Part shown: in pieces, positions 40,973-49,925 of the stretch
Position numbering within the stretch: position 1 is the stretch's first letter
Layout of the letters: every line of letters starts with the position of its first letter
From: Streptomyces sp. NA04227
GTDB taxonomy: Bacteria > Actinomycetota > Actinomycetes > Streptomycetales > Streptomycetaceae
Direction: 5' to 3'
Assembly: GCF_013364195.1 (NCBI RefSeq)
Contig: NZ_CP054918.1
Location: 3,089,001 to 3,153,000, forward strand
DNA length: 64,000 nucleotides
Position numbers and translations under genes: made by a program
Notes under the pieces: generated by a model
Told to the model about the DNA's origin: nothing
Seen by the model: the letters and a program-made list of their open reading frames with translations, nothing else
Databases searched by the model: none

Positions 40973-43900
40973 TCAGTCGAACCACCGATCCCGCGCCAAC
41001 TCCCCCGTACGCGACGGGTCCTCAAGCAGGGCCGCCACCTCGAAGCGGCGCGGCCACTGGCCGGCCGCCCAGGCCAGGCCCGCCGCGACGCCCTCCAGGG
41101 TGGCCGCGTGGACGGTGCCGTCGGGGGTGCGGCGCCAGTCCAACTCGGTGCCGTCGACGAGGAGTTCCTCGTACTCGGTGTACGTCTCGGGGGTCGCCGG
41201 GCCCAGCAGCGTACGGACCGACTCGGGCACCGGATGGACCACGCCGCCGTCCGGCACCGTGGTGGGGGCGGATTCGCCGAGGCGGGGGACCTGGAACAGC
41301 TCGGCGAGTTCGGCGGCGCGGTCGGGGCGGACCGGGAGCAGGGGGCGGCCGGTGGCGAAGGGCAGCAGGTCGGGGGCGTCGGCCACCTGGGCGTCGGCGG
41401 CGTCGACCACGATCACCTCGCCGTCGCGTACCGCGCGCAGTTCGTCGGGCAGCGTGACCTGCTCCGGGTCGAGCTCGGCCAACTCGCTGTAGAGCGCGTG
41501 CAGTTGGGAAGCGGTGACCGGGCGGTCGGGGTCGGCGAGGCGGTCCAGGAGTTCGGCGGCGCCGCCCGGTTCGGAGAGCAGGGCGGGCACCGAGGTGCGT
41601 ACGCCGAGGGCGCGCAGGACCTGGGCGTCGTCGAAGCCGGTGGCGTCGGCGGGGTCGTACAGACCGGCGAGGAGCGGGTCGGAGCCCTCGGCGCGCAGCC
41701 CGGCGGGGCGGCGGCCGTCGAGCACCGGATGACCGCGCAGCCACCAGGCCGTGTACGGGCGCACCGTCTCGGTGGTGCCGTCCGGGAGCAGCACCGTGAC
41801 CTGCTGGGTGAGCGCGTCGCGCAGCGGCGGGCGGGAGAGCAGGGCGAGGGCCTCGGGCCAGCGGTCGTCGTCGACCACGTCGAGGTCGCGTACCGCGATC
41901 AGTTCGGTGGCCACCGGGGGTACCGGCGTCTCGGGCAGTTGGTCGAGCACGTCCTCGCACCAGACGTCCACGACGTCGAGCAGTCCGGCGTCGTCGGATT
42001 CGGCGAAGTCGCCCTCGCGGGGCTCCAGTTCGTCCGGGTCGAGCACCACATCGGTGGCGCGTACCAGGACGAAGTCGGCCAGTACGCCGACACCGGCCAG
42101 CGGCTGCTCGCCCCAGCGCCCGGCCCATTCGGCGTCCACCAGGGCCAGTTCGCCCTCGCGCATCACGCGCGCGAACGGGCTGTCGGGCAGGACGAGTTCA
42201 CCGGCGGGGGCCAGTTCGCCGTCCTCGTCGGGCAGGGCCAGCGCGCCCAGCCAGGGTTCGGCGCCCGGTTCCAGTTCGGCGTCCCGGACCAGGCCGAGGA
42301 CGATCTCGGCGAGTTCCTCGGCGCCGAGGGCGGTGTCGTCGTCCCAGCCGATGCCGGCACCCACACCCACACCGTCGTCGTCGAGCGAGGCGGCGACGGC
42401 GGCCCGTACCTGCGGCGTCGTCAGGACCGCTCGCGGCGAGGCGGGCAGCGCGCCGAGCTTCTCCAGGAGCGGGTGCGCGGCGTCCGGGTGGGCGACCTTG
42501 AGACCGAGCCGCGACAGCGCCCCGGCGGTGACGGTGCCCACCGTGTCGGCGGGCAGCAGGATGTGGCGGGGCCCGATCGCGGTACGGCGACGGGCGGGCG
42601 GGCCGAAGTCCAACGGGGCGGCGGCGCCCGGGAGTTCGGCACCGGGAACGTCGGCTCCCGGCTCTCCGGCTCCCGGCTCGATGCGCTGCGCGCCCGGCTC
42701 GGCTCCCGCGCCCGGCTCGTACGCACCACGGCCGTCGTCGGCGAGCGGCACCGGAAGACCGGTGAGCCGGTCCGGGTCCACCCCGGCGAGGCTGTCGTAC
42801 AGGCGCCACCACCACGACGGGTCGCGGTCCACACCGGTCAGCCGGTCGATGGCCTCGGTCAGCGGCACCCGGCTCACACCGAGCGCCCGCAGCTCGCCGC
42901 GCCGTTCGAGACCGGCGGGCAGCAGATTGGGCAGCACCTCGGCGAGCACCCGTACCGTCTCGGCGCCCGCGCCCTCCACCACCTCGGCGTCGCGCGGACG
43001 CAGCGCCTCGGGGGACGCCTGCGCGGAGGCGTCGGAGGTCTCGGAGAGAGCGGAGAGCACGGACATCGCGGAGGTGTCGGCGGCGGGCTCCGCCTCTCCG
43101 GCCGTCCGGGTCGTGAACTCCAGGGCGGGCGGCAGGAACGCGGTACGCGGGAGACGGTCGAGGATGCCCTGTCGCAGCGCGCCGTCGAGGGCGCTGCGGC
43201 CCAGCGGGCCGGGCACCAGGTCGATGAGGCCGGGGCCCACCGGGCGCCAGGCGGCGAGGAGTTCGGCGTAGGCGTCGGCGGCGCGCTCCACGAGGAAGTC
43301 GGTGAGCGGGCCGGGGGCGGCGTGGCGGCGGGTCGGGTCGAGCGGGAGCGAGGCGATCAACAGGGCGGGGACGCCGAGCGGTTCGTCGCTGGGCGTCGGC
43401 GCGTGCACCACCGGCGCCGTACGCGGCGGCAGCGGCGCGCCCTCCTCGTCCACCGGCACCGCCCAGGTCAACGACCAGTACGGGCGCAGCCGTTCCTCCA
43501 CCGGCCGGTCCGCGAGCAGCGCGACGTCCAGCGCGCCGCCACGGCTGAGGTACCGCCAGCGGCTGGTGCCGTCACGGGTGTCCTCGACGGTGACCAGTGA
43601 GCCCGAGGCGTCGGTGGTGACCTGCGAGCCGGAGCCGTCGGCGGGCGCGGCGGCGGTCGCTTCGGCGGCCGGTTCGGTGGGCGCTTGGGTGGTCGCTGCG
43701 GCGGCCGTCGTACCGGCGGGCGGCACGCGCCGCAGTGTCCGTACGCCCTCGTCGGTCTCGACGACCACCTCGTCCAGGCCGGGCAGGGTGAGCAGCAGGG
43801 CCGCGTCCACGCCGTCGAGCAGTCGCTGGACGAGGTCCTCGGCTGCGGCGTCGCGCAGCGGCAGTACCACCACGGTCTCGTACGACTCCGGGGCGCTGCC

Positions 43901-44464
43901 CTCGGCCGCGAACGGCAGCCGCAGGAGCGGGAGATGGCCGTCGCGGCGGCGGAGTTCGTCGGCGAGGGCGGGGCTCGCGGTCGCGGCCTCGGCGGCGAGT
44001 TCGCGGGCCTCGGACAGGGACCAGCGCACACCGCCGTGACGGCCGAGGACGGCCGGTTCGTCGCTGACCGCGAGCACCGCGGCGAAGCCGACGCCGAAGC
44101 GGCCGACCGTACGGCCCGCGGCATCGTCCTCCTCGCGCTTGGCGGAGGCCCTCAGGGTGGACAGCGACTCGGCGCCCGCGGCGTCCAGGGGCGCCCCGGT
44201 GTTGGCGACGGCCAGCACCTTCTCGCGCAGGGTCAGGCGCAGCCGGCCGGGCACACCCGCGCGCGCGGCGGCGTCGGCGGCGTTCTGGGCGAGTTCGACG
44301 ACGAGCCGGTCGCGGTAGCCGCCGAGGGCCAGGTCCTCCTCGGCGTTGGCGTCCTCACGCAGCCGGGCGGCGCTGGCCACCCACGCGTCGAGCACCCCGC
44401 GCCGCAACCGCGCGGTACCGAACGGGTCCGCCCCTTCGGGGGCCGGCCGCACGAACCTGTTCAC
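40973..44464 (-). CDS. large protein with sacsin/HSP90-type N-terminal ATPase domain
   Basis: 1163 residues from the GTG at 44464, chosen because GGAGAG lies 4 nt upstream; the ATG at 44476 has no properly spaced site. The N-terminal GHKL fold shows VVELAQNAADA (Asn61, N box), VANTGAPL (in place of DNGxG) and GRTVGRFGVGFAAVLAV (G box), as in the sacsin N-terminal domain. The remaining ~900 residues are Ala/Leu/Glu/Pro-rich with no named domain. It may be a chaperone-like or antiviral ATPase; no partner gene is obvious. A Gly/Pro/Ala stretch (GAGAEPGAQRIEPGAGEPGADVPGAE-type) lies near the middle. Confidence 0.8.
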   Translation of the reverse strand: MNRFVRPAPEGADPFGTARLRRGVLDAWVASAARLREDANAEEDLALGGYRDRLVVELAQNAADAAARAGVPGRLRLTLREKVLAVANTGAPLDAAGAESLSTLRASAKREEDDAAGRTVGRFGVGFAAVLAVSDEPAVLGRHGGVRWSLSEARELAAEAATASPALADELRRRDGHLPLLRLPFAAEGSAPESYETVVVLPLRDAAAEDLVQRLLDGVDAALLLTLPGLDEVVVETDEGVRTLRRVPPAGTTAAAATTQAPTEPAAEATAAAPADGSGSQVTTDASGSLVTVEDTRDGTSRWRYLSRGGALDVALLADRPVEERLRPYWSLTWAVPVDEEGAPLPPRTAPVVHAPTPSDEPLGVPALLIASLPLDPTRRHAAPGPLTDFLVERAADAYAELLAAWRPVGPGLIDLVPGPLGRSALDGALRQGILDRLPRTAFLPPALEFTTRTAGEAEPAADTSAMSVLSALSETSDASAQASPEALRPRDAEVVEGAGAETVRVLAEVLPNLLPAGLERRGELRALGVSRVPLTEAIDRLTGVDRDPSWWWRLYDSLAGVDPDRLTGLPVPLADDGRGAYEPGAGAEPGAQRIEPGAGEPGADVPGAELPGAAAPLDFGPPARRRTAIGPRHILLPADTVGTVTAGALSRLGLKVAHPDAAHPLLEKLGALPASPRAVLTTPQVRAAVAASLDDDGVGVGAGIGWDDDTALGAEELAEIVLGLVRDAELEPGAEPWLGALALPDEDGELAPAGELVLPDSPFARVMREGELALVDAEWAGRWGEQPLAGVGVLADFVLVRATDVVLDPDELEPREGDFAESDDAGLLDVVDVWCEDVLDQLPETPVPPVATELIAVRDLDVVDDDRWPEALALLSRPPLRDALTQQVTVLLPDGTTETVRPYTAWWLRGHPVLDGRRPAGLRAEGSDPLLAGLYDPADATGFDDAQVLRALGVRTSVPALLSEPGGAAELLDRLADPDRPVTASQLHALYSELAELDPEQVTLPDELRAVRDGEVIVVDAADAQVADAPDLLPFATGRPLLPVRPDRAAELAELFQVPRLGESAPTTVPDGGVVHPVPESVRTLLGPATPETYTEYEELLVDGTELDWRRTPDGTVHAATLEGVAAGLAWAAGQWPRRFEVAALLEDPSRTGELARDRWFD

Positions 44465-44655
44465 GGGTCTCTCCATCCTTCGGCGCCACCGCCGCACACG
44501 ACCGCTTGCCGCGCACAGGGCCGAAGGTACCGCGCGCCGCGGACATCCCCGTACGCGGCCGGGGTGAGCGGGGGGAAGGACGGCTGGCGTGGAGTTGAAT
44601 CCTCGGGTGGTGAGGAGAAGTTGGGGGCCCTGGAGGGCCCGACCGCCCACTGCCT

Positions 44656-44727
44656 CAGGCGTGCCCGAACTCCTCGGGGTTTCAGGAGTGCCCGAACTTC
44701 GAGGGCTCAGGAGTGCCCGAACTCCTC
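44656..44727. repeat. threefold repeat of the DUF3027 gene's 3' end
   Basis: CAGGMGTGCCCGAACTYC-type units at 44656-44675, 44683-44703 and 44708-44727. The last unit contains the last codons and stop of the DUF3027 gene; the other two copies lie downstream. Confidence 0.9.
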
Positions 44728-45741
44728 CGTCGGCTCCTCCGTCAGCACCGAGCCCGAATCCGGGGCGGGGCGCAGCGGCAGGGGATCGACGCGGGTCTCG
44801 TCGATGACCGGCGGGGCGGGGCGCAGGGGTTTGGGCATGACGGCGGCCTCGGAGTGGCCGCCACAGCCGTAGGAAAGGGAGACCACACGGCCGTCGGCCG
44901 GGGAGAACTCGTTGGAGCAGACGCCGAAGGCCTGCCGCAGCGAACCGGCCACCGGTACCAGGAAGCCGCAGGAGATACAGGCCGCCGGTGCCGCCTGTGC
45001 CATCGCGGACGCGGGGCCGTAGGACTCCTCCCAGCGGTCGGCGGCGGTGTGCAGCCCGTACCGGGAGAGCACCCGGGCCCGGCCCATGCCGAGTTCCTGG
45101 GCGACCTCGCTGATGGCGCCGCGCGTGGTGCCGCCGGCGGCGCCGAGACCGGCCGCCGGCCCCGGGGTGACGTCGGCGTCCTCCGCCTCCGCGAGCTCCG
45201 CCATCTCCTCGGAGACAGCCGCTTCGGAGGCAGCGGCCTTGGAGGCAGCGGCTTCGGACACAGCCACTACGGTCTCGGGGGCCCGCGCCGCACCCGCCGC
45301 GCGGTCGACGGACTCCTCCGCCAGTACCGAGTTCGGCGGCGGGCTGTCCTCGTCGCTCCAGCCCGGCTCCAGGCGGAGGTCGTCGGCCTCGGTGGGGAGC
45401 AGGTCGCCGGGGCCGAGGTCGCCGGGGCGCAGGCGCTCGCTCCAGGGCACCCACTGCGGGGCGAGCAGGGCGTCCGGGCCCGGCAGCAGGACGGTTTCGT
45501 CGAGGGTGACCAGCTTGGCGCGGGAGGCGCGGGCGACGGTGACGGCCCAGCGCCAGCCGCGGTAGCCGAACTCGGTGCACTCGAAGAGGTGGGTGACCAC
45601 CCGGTCGCCCTCGGACAAGGCCTCGACGTGCTCGCCGACCGTGCCCGGTGCCGCCGCCTCCTCGGCCGCCGCCCTGGCCATGTCGACGGCCTCGGCGCAG
45701 AGGCGGTCGGGGGTGCGGCTTCGCATTGTCGCTGCGCTCAC
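44707..45741 (-). CDS. DUF3027 protein
   Basis: 344 residues from the GTG at 45741 (MSAATMRSRTPD); GGAGAG lies about 12 nt upstream and an ATG follows 5 codons later. The N-terminal ~170 residues match DUF3027: DRLCAEAVDMARAAAEEAA, EGDRVVTHLFECTEFGYRGWRWAVTVARA, VTLDETVLLPGPDALLAPQWVPWSERLRPGDLGPGDLLPT. The C-terminal part has a possible Cys pair (CISCGF) and CGGHSEA, so it may bind a metal. It looks cytosolic. Function unknown; the gene sits between the sacsin-like protein and the MFS/menaquinone group. Confidence 0.85.
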   Translation of the reverse strand: MSAATMRSRTPDRLCAEAVDMARAAAEEAAAPGTVGEHVEALSEGDRVVTHLFECTEFGYRGWRWAVTVARASRAKLVTLDETVLLPGPDALLAPQWVPWSERLRPGDLGPGDLLPTEADDLRLEPGWSDEDSPPPNSVLAEESVDRAAGAARAPETVVAVSEAAASKAAASEAAVSEEMAELAEAEDADVTPGPAAGLGAAGGTTRGAISEVAQELGMGRARVLSRYGLHTAADRWEESYGPASAMAQAAPAACISCGFLVPVAGSLRQAFGVCSNEFSPADGRVVSLSYGCGGHSEAAVMPKPLRPAPPVIDETRVDPLPLRPAPDSGSVLTEEPTEEFGHS

Positions 45742-45757
45742 AGGTATCGCTTCTCTC

Positions 45758-45967
45758 CTACGCCGTCTTTCGGGTGCGCCCGGCGGAGGCGGGATCGAAC
45801 GGAGCGGACCGGTGGGCCGCGTCGACGTCCGGACCCAGGCCACGGGCGCGCCTACGTTCTCCATTCTGCGGGAGAGCGTCGGGGCGCGCGGCCGGAGGGA
45901 ACCGCCACGAGCACATGAACGAGTGGGTCATGACGAGTGGGTCACGCGGGTCGGCGGACTCACTCAT
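45758..45967 (-). CDS. hypothetical 69-residue protein upstream of DUF3027
   Basis: ATG at 45967, with TAGCGT (45974-45979) ending 6 nt upstream, the same leaderless pattern seen at other genes here. The stop is 16 bp before the DUF3027 start, so the two would be co-transcribed. The protein is Arg/Ala/Pro-rich with no recognised domain (starts MSESADPRDPLVMTHSFMCS). Composition alone would not convince; promoter placement and spacing are the support. Confidence 0.45.
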   Translation of the reverse strand: MSESADPRDPLVMTHSFMCSWRFPPAARPDALPQNGERRRARGLGPDVDAAHRSAPFDPASAGRTRKTA

Positions 45968-46092
45968 CAGGGCACGCTACCCTCTCGGCGGCTTGACGCG
46001 CACCAGCCCACCTCGGCGGCGCCCTCGCCAGGAGCGGTGAAAGCACGGCGCGGGCGGCTGTCGGCGGCTCGGGGACAGTGCACTATTGCCGA

Positions 46093-47487
46093 GTGGCAGC
46101 TGCCAGGACGACCGAGGCACTCGGCGGACCGGGACCCGTGCGACGGGCCCTCCGCGCGGTGGGCCGTGCCCTGCACCGGCCCTTCACCGGTACGGCGCGG
46201 CAGATCCGCCGGGCCACGCACGCGCACGGGGCCGGCGAGTCGGGGCTCGGCAAGCTGATCGAGCTGCACGCGGTGAACGGCGCCGGGGACGTCATGGTCA
46301 CCGTGGCCCTCGCCTCGACCGTGTTCTTCTCGGTGCCCACCGACGAGGCGCGCGGCCGGGTCGCCCTCTATCTCGCGATCACCATGGCGCCGTTCACCCT
46401 GCTCGCCCCGGTGATCGGCCCGCTGCTCGACCGGCTCCCGCACGGTCGCCGGGCCGCGATGGCCGGTTCCATGCTGGCCCGCGCGCTGCTCGCGCTGTTG
46501 CTCTCCGGCGCGGTGGCGACCGGCGGCCTGGAGTTGTATCCGGCGGCGCTCGGCGTGCTGGTGTCCTCCAAGGCGTACGGGGTGGTGCGCAGTGCCGTCG
46601 TACCGCGTCTGCTGCCGCCGAACTTCTCGCTGGTCAAAGCCAATTCACGGGTGACGCTCGGCGGGCTGCTCGCGACCGCGGTGGCGGCTCCGGCCGCGGC
46701 GGGGCTGCACCAGATCGGGCCGCAGTGGCCGTTGTACGGGGCGTTCGTCCTGTTCGTCACGGGCATGTTCCTCTCGCTGTCGATGCCGCCGAAGGTCGAC
46801 TCGGCCCGCGGAGAGGCCAAGGCCCTGCTCGCGGCCGACGAGGAGCATCTGCACCGGCCGAGGACGAAGAAGGAGCGCAAGGACCGCAAGCCGGGACTGC
46901 GTACCGTCGGACCGTCCGTCACCCACGCGCTCGGCGCGAACGCCTCGCTGCGCGGCCTGTCCGGATTCCTCATCTTCTTCCTGGCGTTCCTGCTGCGCGA
47001 GGAGCCGCTGGCGGGGCAGAGCGCCGCGGTCTCGCTGGGGATAGTGGGCGTCGCGGCGGGCACCGGCAACGCCCTGGGTACGGCGGTGGGTGCCTGGCTG
47101 AAGGCGCGCGGGCCGGAGATCATCATCGTGACCGTGGTCGGGGTCGTGTGCGGGATCGCCGTCTGCGCGGCGGTGTTCTTCGGCGCGGTCGGGGTGGCCG
47201 CCCTCGGCGCCTGCGCCGGTTTCGCGCAGGCGCTCGCCAAGCTGTCGCTGGACGCGCTGATCCAGCGGGACGTCCCCGAGCAGGTGCGCACCTCGGCCTT
47301 CGCACGTTCCGAGACCCTGCTCCAGGTGTCCTGGGTGCTCGGCGGCGCGATCGGTATCGCCCTGCCGCTGGTCGGTTCGCTGGGCATGTCGGTGGCCGCC
47401 TCGATCGTCGCCCTTGGCTGGCTGACGACCCTGCGCGGACTGCTCACCGCCGCACGGCACGGACCGAAACGCGCCCGCCTGGCCTGA
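46093..47487 (+). CDS. MFS transporter
   Basis: 464 residues from the GTG at 46093 (MAAARTTEALGG); CACTAT 6 nt upstream suggests a leaderless mRNA, and the GTG at 46078 is an alternative. About 12 membrane segments, with GPLLDRLPHGRRAAM as the MFS loop motif and a charged central loop (HRPRTKKERKDRKPG). The conserved N-terminal block HAHGAGESGLGKLIELHAVNGAGD marks a group of actinobacterial MFS proteins of unknown substrate. Upstream of the DUF2771 and mqn genes on the same strand. Confidence 0.85.
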   Translation: MAAARTTEALGGPGPVRRALRAVGRALHRPFTGTARQIRRATHAHGAGESGLGKLIELHAVNGAGDVMVTVALASTVFFSVPTDEARGRVALYLAITMAPFTLLAPVIGPLLDRLPHGRRAAMAGSMLARALLALLLSGAVATGGLELYPAALGVLVSSKAYGVVRSAVVPRLLPPNFSLVKANSRVTLGGLLATAVAAPAAAGLHQIGPQWPLYGAFVLFVTGMFLSLSMPPKVDSARGEAKALLAADEEHLHRPRTKKERKDRKPGLRTVGPSVTHALGANASLRGLSGFLIFFLAFLLREEPLAGQSAAVSLGIVGVAAGTGNALGTAVGAWLKARGPEIIIVTVVGVVCGIAVCAAVFFGAVGVAALGACAGFAQALAKLSLDALIQRDVPEQVRTSAFARSETLLQVSWVLGGAIGIALPLVGSLGMSVAASIVALGWLTTLRGLLTAARHGPKRARLA

Positions 47488-47558
47488 TTTGGGCCACGCC
47501 CGCGATACCGGAGGGCGGCACGCCGCACCCCACGTGGCTCCGGAGGTTGGCGCGAAGA

Positions 47559-47564
47559 TAGCCT
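47559..47564 (+). promoter_or_regulatory. -10 element (TAGCCT) of the DUF2771 gene
   Basis: Ends 6 nt before the ATG at 47571; no Shine-Dalgarno. It would make the DUF2771-mqnB unit start its own leaderless mRNA. Confidence 0.5.
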
Positions 47565-47570
47565 TCGCGC

Positions 47571-48074
47571 ATGACCTCCCTGCCCGCGGCCGAGCCGCAC
47601 GTCACCTCTGCCCCGGCCCACCGCCGTCGCGCGGTCGCCGTCCTCGGCGCTGTGAGCGCCGGGCTGCTCGCCCTGTCGGCGTGCGACAAGCCGACGCCGG
47701 TCGTCACCATCACGGTGGGGACCGACTCGGTCAACTCCGAGGCGTCCTGCTACGACGAGGACAAGCCCCTCAAGGCGACCGAGATCCAGGACTGCCTTCA
47801 GGACGACAAGGACATCGAGTCGATCAGCGTCGACCCCGACGAGACCGTGCGCTTCGGGGTGGACAAGAAGATCGCGGACGAGGGCTGGGTCATCCTGCTG
47901 AACGGTCAGCCCGCGACCAACCCCAGCAAGAAGACGTACATGACCCTTCCGGGCAGCGCGTTCTTCAACCCGCAGCTCGGCATCAAGGGCGACGACATCA
48001 CCATCAGCATCGCCGAGGGCAGCGGCAAGGACGTCCACGGCCTGTGGTCCTTCAAGCTCAAGAAGGACTCCTGA
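47571..48074 (+). CDS. DUF2771 lipoprotein
   Basis: 167 residues. After a basic N-terminus (HRRRAVAVLG) and a hydrophobic segment comes a lipobox LSACDKP, so the mature protein is lipid-anchored outside. The domain PTPVVTITVGTDSVNSEASCYDEDKPL matches DUF2771, unknown function. The stop overlaps the proposed CTG start of mqnB, so the two are translationally coupled, although no direct link between them is known to me. Confidence 0.85.
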   Translation: MTSLPAAEPHVTSAPAHRRRAVAVLGAVSAGLLALSACDKPTPVVTITVGTDSVNSEASCYDEDKPLKATEIQDCLQDDKDIESISVDPDETVRFGVDKKIADEGWVILLNGQPATNPSKKTYMTLPGSAFFNPQLGIKGDDITISIAEGSGKDVHGLWSFKLKKDS

Positions 48075-48877
48075 CCTCCGCCGCCCGGCGCGTACTGATC
48101 GCCACCGCCGTCCCGCAGGAGCGGGACGCGGTGGCGCGCGCGTTCCCGGCCACCGACCGCCCCCGGCAGGTACGTCTGCCCGGGGCGCAGTTGCATCGGA
48201 TGGTTGTCGGCACGACGGATGTGCATCGGGTGGTGGCCGCTACGACGGATGCGGCGGCTCCCGCCGCCACCTGCTTCGATCTGCTCGCCGCCGGGGTCGG
48301 CCCGGCCCGGGCGGCCGCCGCCACGGCGACCGCGCTGACGGCCGCGACGCTGGCGGGTGAGCCGTACGACCTGGTGGTCAGTACGGGCATCGGCGGCGGC
48401 TTCGCGCCCGGGGCGCCGGTCGGTGCGCTGGTGGTCGCCGACCGGATCACCGTGGCCGACCTGGGTGCCGAGGCCCCCGGCAGCGCGGACGGTTTCCTGC
48501 CGGTCACCGCGCTCGGCTTCGGCACGGTGACCCACCACTGCCCCGAGTCCCTCGCGGGAGCCCTCGCCGCGGCCCTGGACTGTGTCACCGGCGAAGTGCT
48601 CACCGTCTCCACGGTGACCGGATCCGCCGCCCGCACCGCCGAGCTGCGGGCCCGGCACCCGCGGGCGGTGGCCGAGGCGATGGAGGGCTTCGGGGTGGCC
48701 GAGGCGGCCGCCGCGCACGGCTGTCCCGTACTGGAGGTCCGGGCCGTGTCCAACCCGGTCGGGCCGCGCGACCGGGAGGCCTGGCGGCTCGGGGAGGCGT
48801 TCGCGGCACTGACCGCCGGATTCCGGAAATTCCCGCAGGTGCTGGAGAGTTGGCAAGGAGAGGGCTCGGAGGCGTGA
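48071..48877 (+). CDS. mqnB: futalosine hydrolase
   Basis: 268 residues if it starts at CTG 48071, which overlaps the preceding stop and has AAGGA 4 nt upstream; an in-frame GTG at 48044 is the other option. N-terminus RRVLIATAVPQERDAVARAF and blocks STGIGGGFAPGAPVGALVVADRI, EAMEGFGVAEAA and VRAVSNPVGPRDREAW match the nucleoside phosphorylase-like futalosine hydrolases, which release hypoxanthine from futalosine to give dehypoxanthine futalosine in the alternative menaquinone pathway. mqnD follows directly, as in Streptomyces coelicolor SCO4327-SCO4326. Confidence 0.92.
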   Translation: MTSAARRVLIATAVPQERDAVARAFPATDRPRQVRLPGAQLHRMVVGTTDVHRVVAATTDAAAPAATCFDLLAAGVGPARAAAATATALTAATLAGEPYDLVVSTGIGGGFAPGAPVGALVVADRITVADLGAEAPGSADGFLPVTALGFGTVTHHCPESLAGALAAALDCVTGEVLTVSTVTGSAARTAELRARHPRAVAEAMEGFGVAEAAAAHGCPVLEVRAVSNPVGPRDREAWRLGEAFAALTAGFRKFPQVLESWQGEGSEA

Positions 48878-48961
48878 GCGGGCGGCGTGGGCTCGGGGAC
48901 GATCAGGGCTCGGGGACTCGGGTCAGGGCTCGGGGAAACGGGACGACGGGAAGGCAAGGCC

Positions 48962-49861
48962 GTGAGTGAGGTGGCGCGGGTGGACGTGACGCAGCGCGGC
49001 GAGGCGGAGCGGCCGGGCGGTGAGCCCCTGCGGATCGCCTACTCGCCCTGTCCGAACGACACCTTCGTGTTCGACGCCTGGGCGCACGGCAGGCTGATCG
49101 GCGCGCCCGCGCTCGATGTCACCTTCGCGGACATCGACATCACCAACGGTATGGCCGAGCGCGGCGAACTCGACGTACTGAAGGTCTCGTACGCCGTCCT
49201 GCCGTACGTACTCGACACCTACGCGCTGCTGCCCTGCGGCGGCGCGCTCGGTCGCGGGTGCGGTCCGCTGGTGCTCACGAGCGAGCCGGGGGTGTCCCTG
49301 ACGGGGCGGCGGATCGCGGTGCCGAGCGAGCGGTCGACGGCGTATCTGCTGTTCCGGCTGTGGGCCGCGGAGCAGGTGCCGGGCGGGGTCGGCGAGATCG
49401 TCGTGATGCCCTTCGACCGGATCATGCCCGCGGTGCGGAGCGGAGAGGTCGACGCCGGTCTGGTCATCCACGAGGCCCGCTTCACCTACCGGAACTACGG
49501 ACTGCACCGGCTCGCCGACATGGGCGAGCACTGGGAGTCCACGACCCGGCTGCCCATCCCGCTCGGCGCCATCATCGCCAAGCGCTCCCTCGGCGCCGAA
49601 CGCCTGCGGCTGCTCGCCGACGCGGCCCGCCGCTCGGTACGCGCCGCCTGGGACGACCCCGAGGCCTCCCGCCCGTATGTGCGCGCCCACGCCCAGGAGA
49701 TGGACCCGGCCGTGGCGGACCAGCACATCGGCCTGTACGTCAACGAGTTCACCGCCGGGCTCGGCGAGGACGGGTACGCCGCCGTGCGCGGGCTGCTGAC
49801 CCGCGCGGCGGCCGAGGGTCTGGTTCCGGCGCTGGCTCCGGGGGCACTGGACTTTCCCTGA
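48962..49861 (+). CDS. mqnD: 1,4-dihydroxy-6-naphthoate synthase
   Basis: 299 residues, GTG with GGAAGG upstream. The periplasmic-binding-protein-like fold with YSPCPNDTFVFDAWAHGRL, DIDITNGMAERGELDVLKVSYAVLPYV, VPSERSTAYLLFRLW, VDAGLVIHEARFTY and PIPLGAIIAKRSLG is diagnostic of MqnD, which converts cyclic dehypoxanthine futalosine to 1,4-dihydroxy-6-naphthoate. Three copies of a GGGCTCGGGGA repeat lie in the 84-bp gap after mqnB. Confidence 0.95.
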   Translation: MSEVARVDVTQRGEAERPGGEPLRIAYSPCPNDTFVFDAWAHGRLIGAPALDVTFADIDITNGMAERGELDVLKVSYAVLPYVLDTYALLPCGGALGRGCGPLVLTSEPGVSLTGRRIAVPSERSTAYLLFRLWAAEQVPGGVGEIVVMPFDRIMPAVRSGEVDAGLVIHEARFTYRNYGLHRLADMGEHWESTTRLPIPLGAIIAKRSLGAERLRLLADAARRSVRAAWDDPEASRPYVRAHAQEMDPAVADQHIGLYVNEFTAGLGEDGYAAVRGLLTRAAAEGLVPALAPGALDFP

Positions 49862-49925
49862 GCTGGGCGGGCTTGCGGGCGCACGGGCGTGTAGGCAGGC
49901 GGGCCCGCGGCGGACCCGGCGCGGA

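Noticed and set aside
41108..43600. Long plus-strand open frames opposite the sacsin-like gene
   Set aside because: Gly/Val/Gln/Arg-rich shadow with no motifs; the minus-strand frame carries the clear ATPase signatures.
46368..48038. 556-codon minus-strand frame
   Set aside because: Antisense to the MFS and DUF2771 genes, both well supported.
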